Positions 1-6,770 of a DNA stretch of 11,204 bases are shown here, piece after piece. This DNA is from SAR324 cluster bacterium (GTDB lineage Bacteria; SAR324; NAC60-12). Position numbers and translations under genes: made by a program. The stretch covers positions 1 to 11,204 of the forward strand of contig JAPKDT010000049.1 in NCBI GenBank assembly GCA_028822475.1. The letters run 5' to 3'. Each line of letters opens with the position of its first letter. Positions within the stretch are counted from its first letter, which is position 1. The notes under the pieces were generated by a model. That model had not been told where the DNA came from. It made no database searches and saw only the letters and a list, made by a program, of their open reading frames with translations.

Positions 1-9
1 GGAAATTAT

Positions 10-31
10 TAAAATGACCTAATAATGACCT
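10..31 (-). promoter_or_regulatory. Tandem 11-bp direct repeat resembling a Pho box
   Basis: On the minus strand the heptamer AGGTCAT occurs twice, starting 11 bases apart, each copy followed by a four-base A/T-rich spacer. PhoB boxes have the same architecture: CTGTCAT-like heptamers repeated every 11 bp with A/T-rich spacers. The core here is GGTCAT rather than TGTCAT. If real it would control a minus-strand gene beyond the left edge, since it lies downstream of the diguanylate cyclase. Seen: the repeat. Inferred: any link to PhoB. Two 8-bp copies in AT-rich DNA could also be chance. Confidence 0.22.
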
Positions 32-43
32 TTATTCTAACTT

Positions 44-72
44 CATAGTACACCACGAAGTTGAGTACTATG
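44..72. repeat. 8-bp inverted repeat downstream of the diguanylate cyclase
   Basis: CATAGTAC (44-51) and GTACTATG (65-72) are perfect complements around a 13-base loop. A second pair, AACTTC (39-44) and GAAGTT (57-62), overlaps it, so the two stems would compete. A 12-bp palindrome, TTTTTGCAAAAA (92-103), lies between this and the cyclase stop codon. The hairpin is well placed to end the minus-strand cyclase transcript, but no T-run follows it on that strand, so it is not a textbook intrinsic terminator. It may instead act as a 3' end stabiliser. Confidence 0.5.
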
Positions 73-110
73 TTTAACCCCGAATTATCACTTTTTGCAA
101 AAACTTAAAG

Positions 111-1526
111 CTACTCGGCGGCAAGCACCTTGTTTCTTCCACCAGCTTTGCCTTTGTAAAGACAGTCGTCAGCCTTTTTCAACAAAAGTTCCTTGGTATC
201 CGCATCTTCCGGAAATGTGGCTACTCCGAAAGTACAGGTCAGGTTACCCAGTGGTTGTTGTTGCTGATATGGAAACTTTTCCGCGGCAATTGTCTCACGC
301 ATTTTATTTGCAATCAGCATAGCATTGTCTTTTTCACAGTTTGGTAGAATAACCACAAACTCCTCTCCGCCAAACCGTGCCGCCAGGTCACCTCTGCGGA
401 TACTGTTTTTGAAGATTGCCGCAACTGAAGCCAGAACCACGTCACCAAGTTGATGTCCGTGTGCATCATTATAGTGTTTGAAGTGGTCCACATCCGCTAT
501 GATAAGCGAAAAAGATTGTTTCTCTTCCGGAAAAAGAGTGAGCATTGCTTCCAGGAATTCATCCATCCTGCGGCGGTTAGCCAGTCCGGTAAGTCTGTCG
601 GTATCTGCCGCTATTTCAACTTGTTCGAGCTCTTGCTGACGGTAATGATCTTTACGGAACTTAATGAGCAGATGCTGCAGGTCAAAAGCTGATAAAGGTT
701 TCAACAAAAAATCCGTTACTCCAAGTTCTGCGAGAAATTGCCTGTTCTCCTCTTTTTTACAGTATTGACTGATGACTAGCATCGGTGCCAGATGTGAACT
801 GCAGATTTCAATTAAATTACTGATTTTTTCCGTCTGAGAAGAGTCTCGTGAAATCAGTTCCGGATCAATAATTATAAAATCAAAATTATGTTCAAATGGA
901 TTTTCAAGAAATATATGGTAAGATTCTAGTTCTATAATGCGCGACAATTTCCAGACATTTTGCAGCGTCGACTTTATTATTCCGCGGTACTTAATGTCCG
1001 GATCTAGGATCCCAATCATTGGACCTGGCTCTTCAAATGAACGGCCATTCTTCTTCAACAGCGATCGTGCGGTAACGTGTCTTAGTTTTTCTGCGAGGAT
1101 GTGCGAAAAAATATAATATGCAACTGAAACATTTGTGTCATCTTCAGCAACTTTAAAAAGGTGATTCGGAAAAATCACCACCTGAGAATCTTCTTCCGCA
1201 ATTACGTCTGCATACGGATTTGGATTAGCTGAAATAACAGACATTTCTCCAACGACATCTCCGGGATGATTCAGACGCATGATGAAATGATCCTTTGATG
1301 TTACTGCAAGTGAACCTTCCAGCAGTACAATTAATTCCGGAGGCTTAGAGTGGTTTTCCTGGAGGAGAAATTCTTCCGCTTTCAAAGTGACAAATTCACC
1401 TTGCCGTAGCATTTCCTTGAGAAGAGCTAGGCTGATTTTCCGAAAATAACGACAGGACTTGATGATTCCAGCAAATTTATCCAAATCCGGATTTTCCTTG
1501 GGTGAGGAGAGTGTTTTTCGTTGCAT
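111..1526 (-). CDS. Diguanylate cyclase with cyclic-nucleotide-binding, receiver-like and GGDEF domains
   Basis: Predicted to make cyclic di-GMP from two GTP in the cytoplasm. Three parts are visible in 471 residues. Residues about 30-145 form a cNMP-binding/CRP-like beta-roll (LEGSLAV at 69-75, HPGDVVGEMSVIS at 87-99). Residues about 170-290 resemble a response-regulator receiver, with acidic D175/D177, a probable phospho-acceptor D221 and the LLKP lysine at 276. Residues about 305-470 are a GGDEF domain with DxLTGLxNRR (308-319), DVDHFKxxND (345-354) and an intact GGEEF active site (386-390). R377 and D380 form the RxxD inhibitory site five residues before GGEEF, so product feedback is likely. 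No membrane segment is apparent. It is divergent from the PrsW gene. The start has only a weak purine-rich ribosome site (AAGAAAG). The ligand of the cNMP domain and the partner kinase are unknown; no histidine kinase gene is nearby. Confidence 0.93.
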   Translation of the reverse strand: MQRKTLSSPKENPDLDKFAGIIKSCRYFRKISLALLKEMLRQGEFVTLKAEEFLLQENHSKPPELIVLLEGSLAVTSKDHFIMRLNHPGDVVGEMSVISANPNPYADVIAEEDSQVVIFPNHLFKVAEDDTNVSVAYYIFSHILAEKLRHVTARSLLKKNGRSFEEPGPMIGILDPDIKYRGIIKSTLQNVWKLSRIIELESYHIFLENPFEHNFDFIIIDPELISRDSSQTEKISNLIEICSSHLAPMLVISQYCKKEENRQFLAELGVTDFLLKPLSAFDLQHLLIKFRKDHYRQQELEQVEIAADTDRLTGLANRRRMDEFLEAMLTLFPEEKQSFSLIIADVDHFKHYNDAHGHQLGDVVLASVAAIFKNSIRRGDLAARFGGEEFVVILPNCEKDNAMLIANKMRETIAAEKFPYQQQQPLGNLTCTFGVATFPEDADTKELLLKKADDCLYKGKAGGRNKVLAAE

Positions 1527-1546
1527 TGGATTCTTTCTTGATTTTC

Positions 1547-1587
1547 TTCTAAGATGTTGTAAGCTCCCTCAAGTCAACATTTTAGAA
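1547..1587. repeat. Strong 13-bp inverted repeat in the cyclase/PrsW divergent gap
   Basis: The arms 1547-1559 and 1575-1587 are complementary at 12 of 13 positions around a 15-base loop. The odd pair is G1553 with T1581, a wobble pair if transcribed on the plus strand but an A-C mismatch on the minus strand. It starts about 20 bases upstream of the cyclase ATG, so it could be a 5' leader hairpin or a regulator site. A minus-strand TTGACT (1572-1577) lies inside it, with a weak possible -10 (TCTTAG, 1549-1554) 17 bases on. The repeat is clear; the function is not. Confidence 0.55.
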
Positions 1588-1654
1588 TGAAGTGTGTTTC
1601 TAACTCGACTATGCCATGAATCTTGCGTAATCACAACACTTAGGATAATAAAGA

Positions 1655-2398
1655 ATGCTGCCTATAGTCGGAATAGTCCTCGTTCCCGGAATCCTCTGGG
1701 GTTGGGTATTTTATCATGCACAGCGTTACAAAAAAGTGTACCTGCCTTTACTGTTGCTTTTGTTCATCGGTGGTATGGGATCAGGACTACTGGCGCTGGT
1801 TTTAAATCATGCGGTTGAAAAGTACACACTTTTCTGGCCAGATGCGCTGTGGTCGCAGATTATTGTATTCGGCAAGTCTATCCCTTTGTTCAGTTCGGGA
1901 TTTTGGTTTTTCGTAGGATTTAATGAAGAATTTGCGAAATTACTTGTCTTGTTGGCAGTAGTTTATCCCAGCCGGCATTTAGAAGAATCTTTTGACGGAA
2001 TTCTTTATGCGGCGGTGGTTTCAGTAGGATTTGCGACACTGGAAAATTTTTATTATCTGGATCAGTACGGCGTAGCGGTTGTTGCCGCAAGAACGGTAGT
2101 CACAATTCCTGCACATGCTTTTATGAGTGTGCCAATGGGATATTATGTGGCAAAATCTCGTCTGCTGTTGGAGGCAGGTAATGAAAAAAAATTCAGTTTT
2201 TATTTGCCGATGATGACGATTATTCAGGGTTGGTTTATTTCCGCATTTCTACATGGTTTGTATGATTTTTTCCTCTCATTGAAGATGGAGAGAATGGCAT
2301 ATATACAGATTGTGGTGATGGGTGGAATCAGCTTCTGGCTGAGCAGAATTGCTCTACGTGAAAGCAGGCGTCAAAGTCTGGGCGACTCTATAGCTTGA
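1655..2398 (+). CDS. PrsW-family intramembrane metalloprotease (M82)
   Basis: A hydrophobic 247-residue protein with several predicted membrane segments (about 3-20, 28-50, 78-104, 113-135, 143-165, 183-207, 217-234). The conserved PrsW motifs are in order: EExxK (E91, E92, K95), FxxxE (F126-E130), a membrane histidine H154 followed by SVPMG, and HxxxD (H200-D204). This set defines the PrsW/CAAX-protease-like superfamily, whose founder cleaves the anti-sigma factor RsiW in Bacillus. The substrate here is unknown, and no anti-sigma factor is encoded nearby, so the symbol prsW is not assigned. The start is supported by AGGA (1642-1645) nine bases before ATG; the earlier overlapping frame at 1594 lacks family sequence. 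The gene stands alone on the plus strand, divergent from the cyclase and convergent with the long minus-strand operon. The short polar C-terminus (RESRRQSLGDSIA) is probably cytoplasmic. Confidence 0.85.
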   Translation: MLPIVGIVLVPGILWGWVFYHAQRYKKVYLPLLLLLFIGGMGSGLLALVLNHAVEKYTLFWPDALWSQIIVFGKSIPLFSSGFWFFVGFNEEFAKLLVLLAVVYPSRHLEESFDGILYAAVVSVGFATLENFYYLDQYGVAVVAARTVVTIPAHAFMSVPMGYYVAKSRLLLEAGNEKKFSFYLPMMTIIQGWFISAFLHGLYDFFLSLKMERMAYIQIVVMGGISFWLSRIALRESRRQSLGDSIA

Positions 2399-2459
2399 AT
2401 GGAGACTCCTGTTTCATTGTTAACCATTAAGTTCTCTAAGGAACGCTAAGGTTTATGTC

Positions 2460-2487
2460 TTGACTCTCATTTGATACACTTTCTAAT
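2460..2487 (+). promoter_or_regulatory. Possible sigma-70 promoter in the convergent spacer
   Basis: TTGACT (2460-2465) and TCTAAT (2482-2487) are separated by 16 bases, and each differs from the sigma-70 consensus hexamer at one position. A start point would fall at or just after the palindrome at 2489-2503. No convincing plus-strand gene follows, so a transcript would be antisense to the end of the lipoprotein gene or a small RNA. AT-rich DNA often gives such matches by chance. Confidence 0.25.
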
Positions 2488-2488
2488 C

Positions 2489-2503
2489 TGAGACGCCGTC
2501 TCA
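2489..2503. repeat. Perfect 15-base palindrome TGAGACG-C-CGTCTCA
   Basis: Seven-base arms flank a single C. As RNA it could form a six-pair stem with a three-base loop; as DNA it looks like an operator or a minimal extragenic palindrome. It shares GAGACGCC with the GC-rich hairpin at 10665-10684 in the other large intergenic region, suggesting one dispersed repeat family, though an 8-base match alone is weak. Confidence 0.5.
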
Positions 2504-2553
2504 AAAACCGTCTTTAGTCAAGTATCAGTAAGAATTGATATTGTTGTAAAACT

Positions 2554-2581
2554 TGTCATTTCAAGCGAAGCGAGAAATCTT
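2554..2581. repeat. REP-like extragenic repeat (ATTTC...GAAAT)
   Basis: Bases 2558-2578 read as an imperfect palindrome with ATTTC/GAAAT ends and a core based on AAGCGAAGCGAG. This closely resembles a dispersed extragenic sequence I recall from many bacterial genomes (TCATTTCGAGCGAAGCGAGAAATCT and variants), typically found singly or in clusters after genes. It sits between the convergent PrsW and lipoprotein genes, the usual setting for such elements. Only one copy is present here, so its repeat nature is recalled and not shown by the window. Confidence 0.5.
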
Positions 2582-2635
2582 GTGTCAACGACCACACTAA
2601 TAACATTAAGATTTATCCCTAGGGTTGAAATAACA

Positions 2636-2671
2636 AATTGCCGATCTCTGACTTTTACGGAGCCAGCAATT
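2636..2671 (-). terminator. Possible terminator hairpin ending the phn-moeA-hemJ operon
   Basis: AATTGC (2636-2641) pairs with GCAATT (2666-2671), with an inner CTC/GAG pair. The hairpin begins immediately after the lipoprotein stop codon (2672-2674) on the minus strand and is followed by a mildly T-rich run (TGTTATTTC). The stem is weak and the loop long, so this is only a candidate. The rest of the 2399-2671 spacer shows nothing else supported as a gene. Confidence 0.3.
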
Positions 2672-3364
2672 CTACATAAGTTCCATTTTCAGAGTGCCGA
2701 TAATCTGGAGGACATGAGGTCGAATTTCTGTTTGCTCGTAGAACTGTTCAAAATCTTTCAGCAGGTAATTCAGAGCTTTCTGATGTACTTCGGGTGTTTG
2801 GTTAAGAGCAACCACGCTGCCCAGCAAATTGATCAAATCCCTGGTTTGTTTCTTGGAAGAAGATGTATCAAGGCCTGTCTTAATAATATCCAGACTGTCT
2901 AAAAGCAATTTTGATTCACCTAATTCATTGGAAATGTTGACCAGTTGCTGAATAAGGATGAAACGGTCTTTATCTGTAGACTGCTGGAACTGTTCGAACA
3001 GTAGCTTGTAATTTGCCAGATTAATGTAACGCTGTGCCTCTGCGTAATCAGCGGAGTGCACTGGTACCTTAGACAATGCAACTATGGTAAGCTGATATTT
3101 TTTTTGTTCAAAAGCCGTTACACCTTTTTTGAGAGGGACCTTCCGAATCATCCAGACTGCTTGTGGATAAAAAGGGGAACTTGTGTCAACTTCACGGAAA
3201 TGAACCTTTGCTTCTTCGTATTTACCTTCAGTAAAGGCTTTTTTACCGGATTCATACGCTTCATTTGTTGGTTCGGTAGTTTCTCCAAACCAACTACAGC
3301 CAGCTGTTCCGGCAGCAATCAGGATTCCTATAAAAAAACTTAGTAATTTATTGTTTCTTTCCAT
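2672..3364 (-). CDS. Small putative lipoprotein with TPR-like helices, unknown function
   Basis: A 230-residue protein beginning with a lipoprotein-type signal: a short polar N-terminus (MERNNK), a hydrophobic stretch 8-18 and the lipobox-like TAGC ending at C23. The threonine at -3 is not the preferred leucine, so lipidation is likely but not certain. S24 at +2 would favour outer-membrane sorting. Residues about 34-60 (AYESGKKAFTEGKYEEAKVHF) and 76-115 look like two tetratricopeptide hairpins; the rest is helical and polar. The frame extends upstream to 3484, but that part is antisense-type sequence overlapping hemJ and lacks a signal, so the Met at 3364 is chosen. It lies eight bases after hemJ and is the last gene of the run. 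TPR lipoproteins often act as envelope scaffolds. I do not recognise a named family. Confidence 0.72.
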   Translation of the reverse strand: MERNNKLLSFFIGILIAAGTAGCSWFGETTEPTNEAYESGKKAFTEGKYEEAKVHFREVDTSSPFYPQAVWMIRKVPLKKGVTAFEQKKYQLTIVALSKVPVHSADYAEAQRYINLANYKLLFEQFQQSTDKDRFILIQQLVNISNELGESKLLLDSLDIIKTGLDTSSSKKQTRDLINLLGSVVALNQTPEVHQKALNYLLKDFEQFYEQTEIRPHVLQIIGTLKMELM

Positions 3365-3372
3365 AATTATTA

Positions 3373-3921
3373 TCAGCTTTGATTTTTTCCAGCGGCCTCT
3401 TTTTGCCTTTTTTTTGCCAGCAGTTGCACGGTCAAACCTATAGTCAGTATCAACCCTGCGAGAATCAGCAAAAAAACACTCCACGAAAAAGCTTCTTTGA
3501 AAACCACCAAAAAAACGATGCTGACCAACAGCAGTGTTGGGATCTCATTAAAGAGCCGGAACTGTTTACCGCTCCAGCCGCATTTTTCGTGCAGCAGTTT
3601 TTTACGCAAGTGACCACACCATAAATGATAAAGCACCAACAGGACGACCAATCCTATTTTTGTGAGAATCCAAGTTGGCAGTCCCCACTCCATCAACATG
3701 ACGGATCCGAAGAAAATTGTGATGCACAGGCCGGGCCAAGTAATTCCATAATAAAGCCGCTTTTCCATTAGTGCGAACTGCGCTTTCAAAGCCCCGCGTT
3801 CTGGTTCCGCACGCTCATCCGCCTCACGGTGATAAACAAATAAACGGCCTAAATAAAACAGACCCGCAAACCAGACAATAACTCCAATGAGATGCAGGGC
3901 TTTGAAATAAAGTAATGACAT
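3373..3921 (-). CDS. hemJ: HemJ-type protoporphyrinogen IX oxidase
   Basis: An integral membrane haem-biosynthesis enzyme that oxidises protoporphyrinogen IX to protoporphyrin IX, replacing HemG or HemY. The 182 residues match the HemJ family from the first residues: KALHLIGVIVWFAGLFYLGR (7-26) with H10 and R26, VYH (29-31), WPGL (62-65), WILTK with K88, YHLWCGHL (98-105) and FNEIPTLLL (124-132). The conserved H10 and the loop lysine are the residues associated with haem binding and activity in this family. About four membrane helices are expected. Beyond the usual end near FKE (141-143) there is an extra predicted helix (146-168) and a lysine-rich tail, longer than the shortest HemJ proteins. 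The gene follows moeA by 44 bases with no obvious Shine-Dalgarno site, and the lipoprotein follows by eight bases. The operon link with transport and molybdopterin genes is unexplained. Confidence 0.87.
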   Translation of the reverse strand: MSLLYFKALHLIGVIVWFAGLFYLGRLFVYHREADERAEPERGALKAQFALMEKRLYYGITWPGLCITIFFGSVMLMEWGLPTWILTKIGLVVLLVLYHLWCGHLRKKLLHEKCGWSGKQFRLFNEIPTLLLVSIVFLVVFKEAFSWSVFLLILAGLILTIGLTVQLLAKKRQKEAAGKNQS

Positions 3922-3965
3922 GAGAAAAGTTTTAGGTTTTGGTTGAGTGTCTTATTTTTGCTTTT

Positions 3966-5906
3966 TTAAGCAGGAGCAGAAACTGTTAAACCAAGATTAT
4001 TTAGTTGTGTTTGAATGTTTGGTTCCTGCAGCATGTTTATAAACTGTCTCACTTCAGGACGATTCAAGCGCTTTTGCGGAATGATAAAATCATATTCCTC
4101 ATCCTGCATTTGAGAAAATCCCAGGCCAGAATCTTCAGCTACTGAGCGGATCGCAATCCCCCAATCCGCACGTTTTTGAGCAATTGCGGCTGCTACAGAA
4201 TTATGTGATTTTGCTTCCTGGAAAAATCCTGAAGGCTGTTGGTTCGCTAATAGCCGATCGAGCAAAACCCTTGTGCCGCTGCCCAGATTCCTGTTGATCA
4301 TACGTACGTTTTGATCTCCCATCAATTGCTGAATCGTCTCTTTAAAATTTCGTTCTATTAAAGCAAAACGTGAGTCATCTTTACGAAACAGCAAACCCTG
4401 ACTACGGCGGTAGCCTTTATGTAGATGAAGTTCTGCTGTCAACAGATGTCTGTTATATTGATCTGAAGCTTCATGTAGCAAATGCGTTCCAGCCAAGTCA
4501 CACTCTCCCCGCTGAGCCGCAAGCACACCTCCCATGCTCCCAACCGCAAGAAATTTGCAGGAAATACCACGCTTCTGCATTTCTCCAATCAAAAAATCTA
4601 GTCCAACACAATGGCTGCCGATGATCATCAAATCTGGAGGCCGCGCAGATGCTCCGAGTAAATGGATGGTTGTTTCTTCGCCGGCTTCCAGCATTTCGGT
4701 GTTGCGCGGAATTTCCATAAAACCGTCTGCCCTCGCAAAACCTGTGATGGAACCTGAACCTTTTCCTGTCGAATATGCACTGAATCCATCCTCGTTACGT
4801 ACCAGATGAACAAGATTAAATTCGGTGCGCCCTTTGTCGGAATTCAAACGCAGCGGAATTTTTGCCTGAACATGAGCGCTGCGTTCCGGAGCCAGTCCGG
4901 CCAGTTTACGCAGAACCGGTGCAATGAATTTGCTGAAGGTAAATGTCGAAGATGTGGGGAATCCTGGCAGGATGGCCGCAGGAGTTCCTTCAAGTACGGC
5001 GAGGCAAAGCGGTTTTCCGGGTTTGAGTGACACACCGTGTACCAGAACTCCGGGGTCGTTGAACTTTTCAAAGACTCGATAATTCAAATCACCTTCGCCT
5101 TTTGAGGTACCGCCGGAGAGCAGCACAAAATCCAATTCAAGTGCTTGTCGCAGAACTGCTTCCAGTTGCGCTTCGTCATCCGGAACAATTCCAAAGCGTA
5201 CGGCTTCGCAACCAAGTTCTTCCACAGCATGGGCAATCACGGTTGAGTTTGAGTCATAAACTTTCCCCATTTCCATTTGCTCTCCGGGAGCAATCAGTTC
5301 ATCCCCGGTGGAAATCACAGCTACTTGGGGTCGTTTCCAAACCTTGACTTTTGCTTCGCCCAAAGCAGCCAAAGTACCGGTTTCACGATAACCCAGGAGC
5401 TCGCCAATCCTGAGTACCACTTCACCCGCGCCAATATCCGAACCAGCCAGTGAAACTCCGGAGTTCGGCACAATTGGTTTCAGCACTTGAATTCGGTTTT
5501 CTCCGGAAGCTGTTTTTTTAAGCGGAAAAGTATTCTCAATCATCACTACACCGTCTGCGCCTCGTGGAAGTACTCCACCGGTTGAGATTGTGGTAGCTGT
5601 TCCCTGTGCAACATCTTCCTGAGGAACAACACCGCATGCTAGAATTTCCGGATTCAATTTTAGTAAAACTGGAGCTGTTTCCTGTGCGCCAAAAGTGTCT
5701 TCCGCACGCAGCGCAAATCCGTCAAAATTACTGCGGTCAAAATAAGGTACGTTATGCCGTGCCAGAACATCACACGCTAAAATTCGACCATGAGCCTTTT
5801 CCAGTAGCACCAATTCTTCGCCCAGCGGCTGAGGCTGAACTGCTTCCCAAAATCGCTCTTCGGCTTCCTCTGCCGTTGCTAAATTTAAAAATTGTTGCTG
5901 TTTCAT
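3966..5906 (-). CDS. MoeA molybdopterin molybdenumtransferase fused to a PBP-like domain
   Basis: The MoeA part inserts molybdate into adenylylated molybdopterin in the last step of molybdenum cofactor synthesis. MoeA motifs run in order: FDRSNFDGFALRAED (56-70), ISTGDEL (198-204), DSNST (218-222), LSGGTSKGEGD (263-273), KPGKPL (295-300) and PGFPTSS (314-320), then a MoeA C-terminal beta domain to about 416. From about 424 to 620 comes a periplasmic-binding-protein-like domain (PBP_like_2/LysR-type): IIGSHCVGLDFL, GSMGG, GECDLAGTHLLHE, INRNLGSGTRVLLDRLL (537-553) and AIAQKRADWGIAIRSVA. Without a signal peptide the protein is cytoplasmic, so this domain probably senses or captures a small ligand, perhaps molybdate. 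At 646 residues it is much longer than plain MoeA (about 400); the fusion is a known architecture, not an assembly artefact. The start agrees with the family, but there is no clear ribosome site. It lies 48 bases after the HAD gene and 44 before hemJ. Separate moaA or mobA genes are not seen. Confidence 0.88.
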   Translation of the reverse strand: MKQQQFLNLATAEEAEERFWEAVQPQPLGEELVLLEKAHGRILACDVLARHNVPYFDRSNFDGFALRAEDTFGAQETAPVLLKLNPEILACGVVPQEDVAQGTATTISTGGVLPRGADGVVMIENTFPLKKTASGENRIQVLKPIVPNSGVSLAGSDIGAGEVVLRIGELLGYRETGTLAALGEAKVKVWKRPQVAVISTGDELIAPGEQMEMGKVYDSNSTVIAHAVEELGCEAVRFGIVPDDEAQLEAVLRQALELDFVLLSGGTSKGEGDLNYRVFEKFNDPGVLVHGVSLKPGKPLCLAVLEGTPAAILPGFPTSSTFTFSKFIAPVLRKLAGLAPERSAHVQAKIPLRLNSDKGRTEFNLVHLVRNEDGFSAYSTGKGSGSITGFARADGFMEIPRNTEMLEAGEETTIHLLGASARPPDLMIIGSHCVGLDFLIGEMQKRGISCKFLAVGSMGGVLAAQRGECDLAGTHLLHEASDQYNRHLLTAELHLHKGYRRSQGLLFRKDDSRFALIERNFKETIQQLMGDQNVRMINRNLGSGTRVLLDRLLANQQPSGFFQEAKSHNSVAAAIAQKRADWGIAIRSVAEDSGLGFSQMQDEEYDFIIPQKRLNRPEVRQFINMLQEPNIQTQLNNLGLTVSAPA

Positions 5907-5954
5907 TTTGAAAATTTAATTTGCCACATTCGGATTTGGTGCAGAAAATCAACT

Positions 5955-6758
5955 TCAAGTAGTTGAATGAGCATGCAGGATTGTTTCAGCAAGTTCCACA
6001 AATCCGGCAGCGGTTCTATTTTTTGTGATCCAGCGAGGTTGCTGTTCCAGATTATCAGCGAAGTCCAAAACATTGGCAACGCCGACAGAATTTTCAAAAA
6101 AGCCGAACATAGGTGCGTCATTCGGTGAGTCTCCGCAAAAGACAACTATATCCTGAGCAGAATCCATCTCAGTCTGCAGGCATTCAGCAAGAAAAATTCT
6201 TGTCATTGCGAGTTTGTCGTAATCCCCGAACCAGCCGTTGACGTGAATGGAACTGACTTTTGCAATCGCACCGGCTTGTTCAAAGATGTCAACAATCTGC
6301 TTAACCGCAGATTTTGAAAGTGTTGGGACATCCTCACAAAAATCAATCGCAAGATCCGCTTCACGGTAATTTTGATCTGAGGCAACAGCGCAGCCTTCTA
6401 CTTTAGCCAAAATAATCTTTCTGAGTTCCTCCAGCCGTTTTCTGTCAGAGGCTCTTGCGCTTTCGTCTTTCCAGTAACGCTGTTTCAATTTTCCATTGAC
6501 TGAATCATAAACGAAATAGAAGGCTCCGTTTTCACCAACAACACCGTCCACTGGCCACATTCGAGCAATATGGTCACACCAGCCGGCAGGTCGGCCTGTT
6601 ATGGGAATCACTTTTAATCCGGCTTGCTGAAGACTTTCAAGGGCTTGATAACTTTTTGCAGGGAGACTACCATTTTCGGTCAAGGTATCGTCAATGTCGG
6701 TCAGGACAAAGCGGATTTTACGGAGTGCATTTTGAGTGAAATCAGAAAGAGGCTGCAT
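5955..6758 (-). CDS. HAD-IIB family phosphatase
   Basis: A cytoplasmic magnesium-dependent phosphohydrolase of the HAD superfamily, 267 residues. Motif I is LTDIDDTLT with nucleophile D21 and acid/base D23. Motif II is ITGRP (T54). The motif III lysine is probably K182 (DYDKLAM). Motif IV is GDSPNDAPMF with D210 and D214. The GENGA sequence (75-79) and the cap between about 85 and 178 place it in subclass IIB, with sucrose-, trehalose- and mannosyl-3-phosphoglycerate-phosphatase-like enzymes. It is not the phosphonatase PhnX, which belongs to another HAD subclass. The gene starts 12 bases after the second permease, so it is probably cotranscribed with the transporter. It may dephosphorylate the imported compound or a product of it, but the substrate cannot be read from sequence. 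No strong ribosome site precedes the ATG. Confidence 0.85.
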   Translation of the reverse strand: MQPLSDFTQNALRKIRFVLTDIDDTLTENGSLPAKSYQALESLQQAGLKVIPITGRPAGWCDHIARMWPVDGVVGENGAFYFVYDSVNGKLKQRYWKDESARASDRKRLEELRKIILAKVEGCAVASDQNYREADLAIDFCEDVPTLSKSAVKQIVDIFEQAGAIAKVSSIHVNGWFGDYDKLAMTRIFLAECLQTEMDSAQDIVVFCGDSPNDAPMFGFFENSVGVANVLDFADNLEQQPRWITKNRTAAGFVELAETILHAHSTT

Positions 6759-6770
6759 GTAAAACGCTGC

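Noticed and set aside
1594..1818. Plus-strand frame starting at 1594 ahead of and overlapping the PrsW gene
   Set aside because: It is in another frame, lacks a ribosome site and has no membrane or family pattern; the PrsW frame is clearly coding.
2582..2902. Plus-strand 106-codon open frame after the promoter-like site in the convergent spacer
   Set aside because: It mostly overlaps the lipoprotein gene in antisense, has no ribosome site and no recognisable composition; treated as a shadow frame.
3365..3484. N-terminal extension of the lipoprotein frame
   Set aside because: It overlaps the end of hemJ, is rich in lysine and arginine, and would place the lipoprotein signal internally. The Met at 3364 gives a proper signal.
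4370..5911. Several 60-100 codon plus-strand frames across the moeA-PBP gene
   Set aside because: All are antisense to a continuous, motif-rich 646-codon gene and have no independent support.
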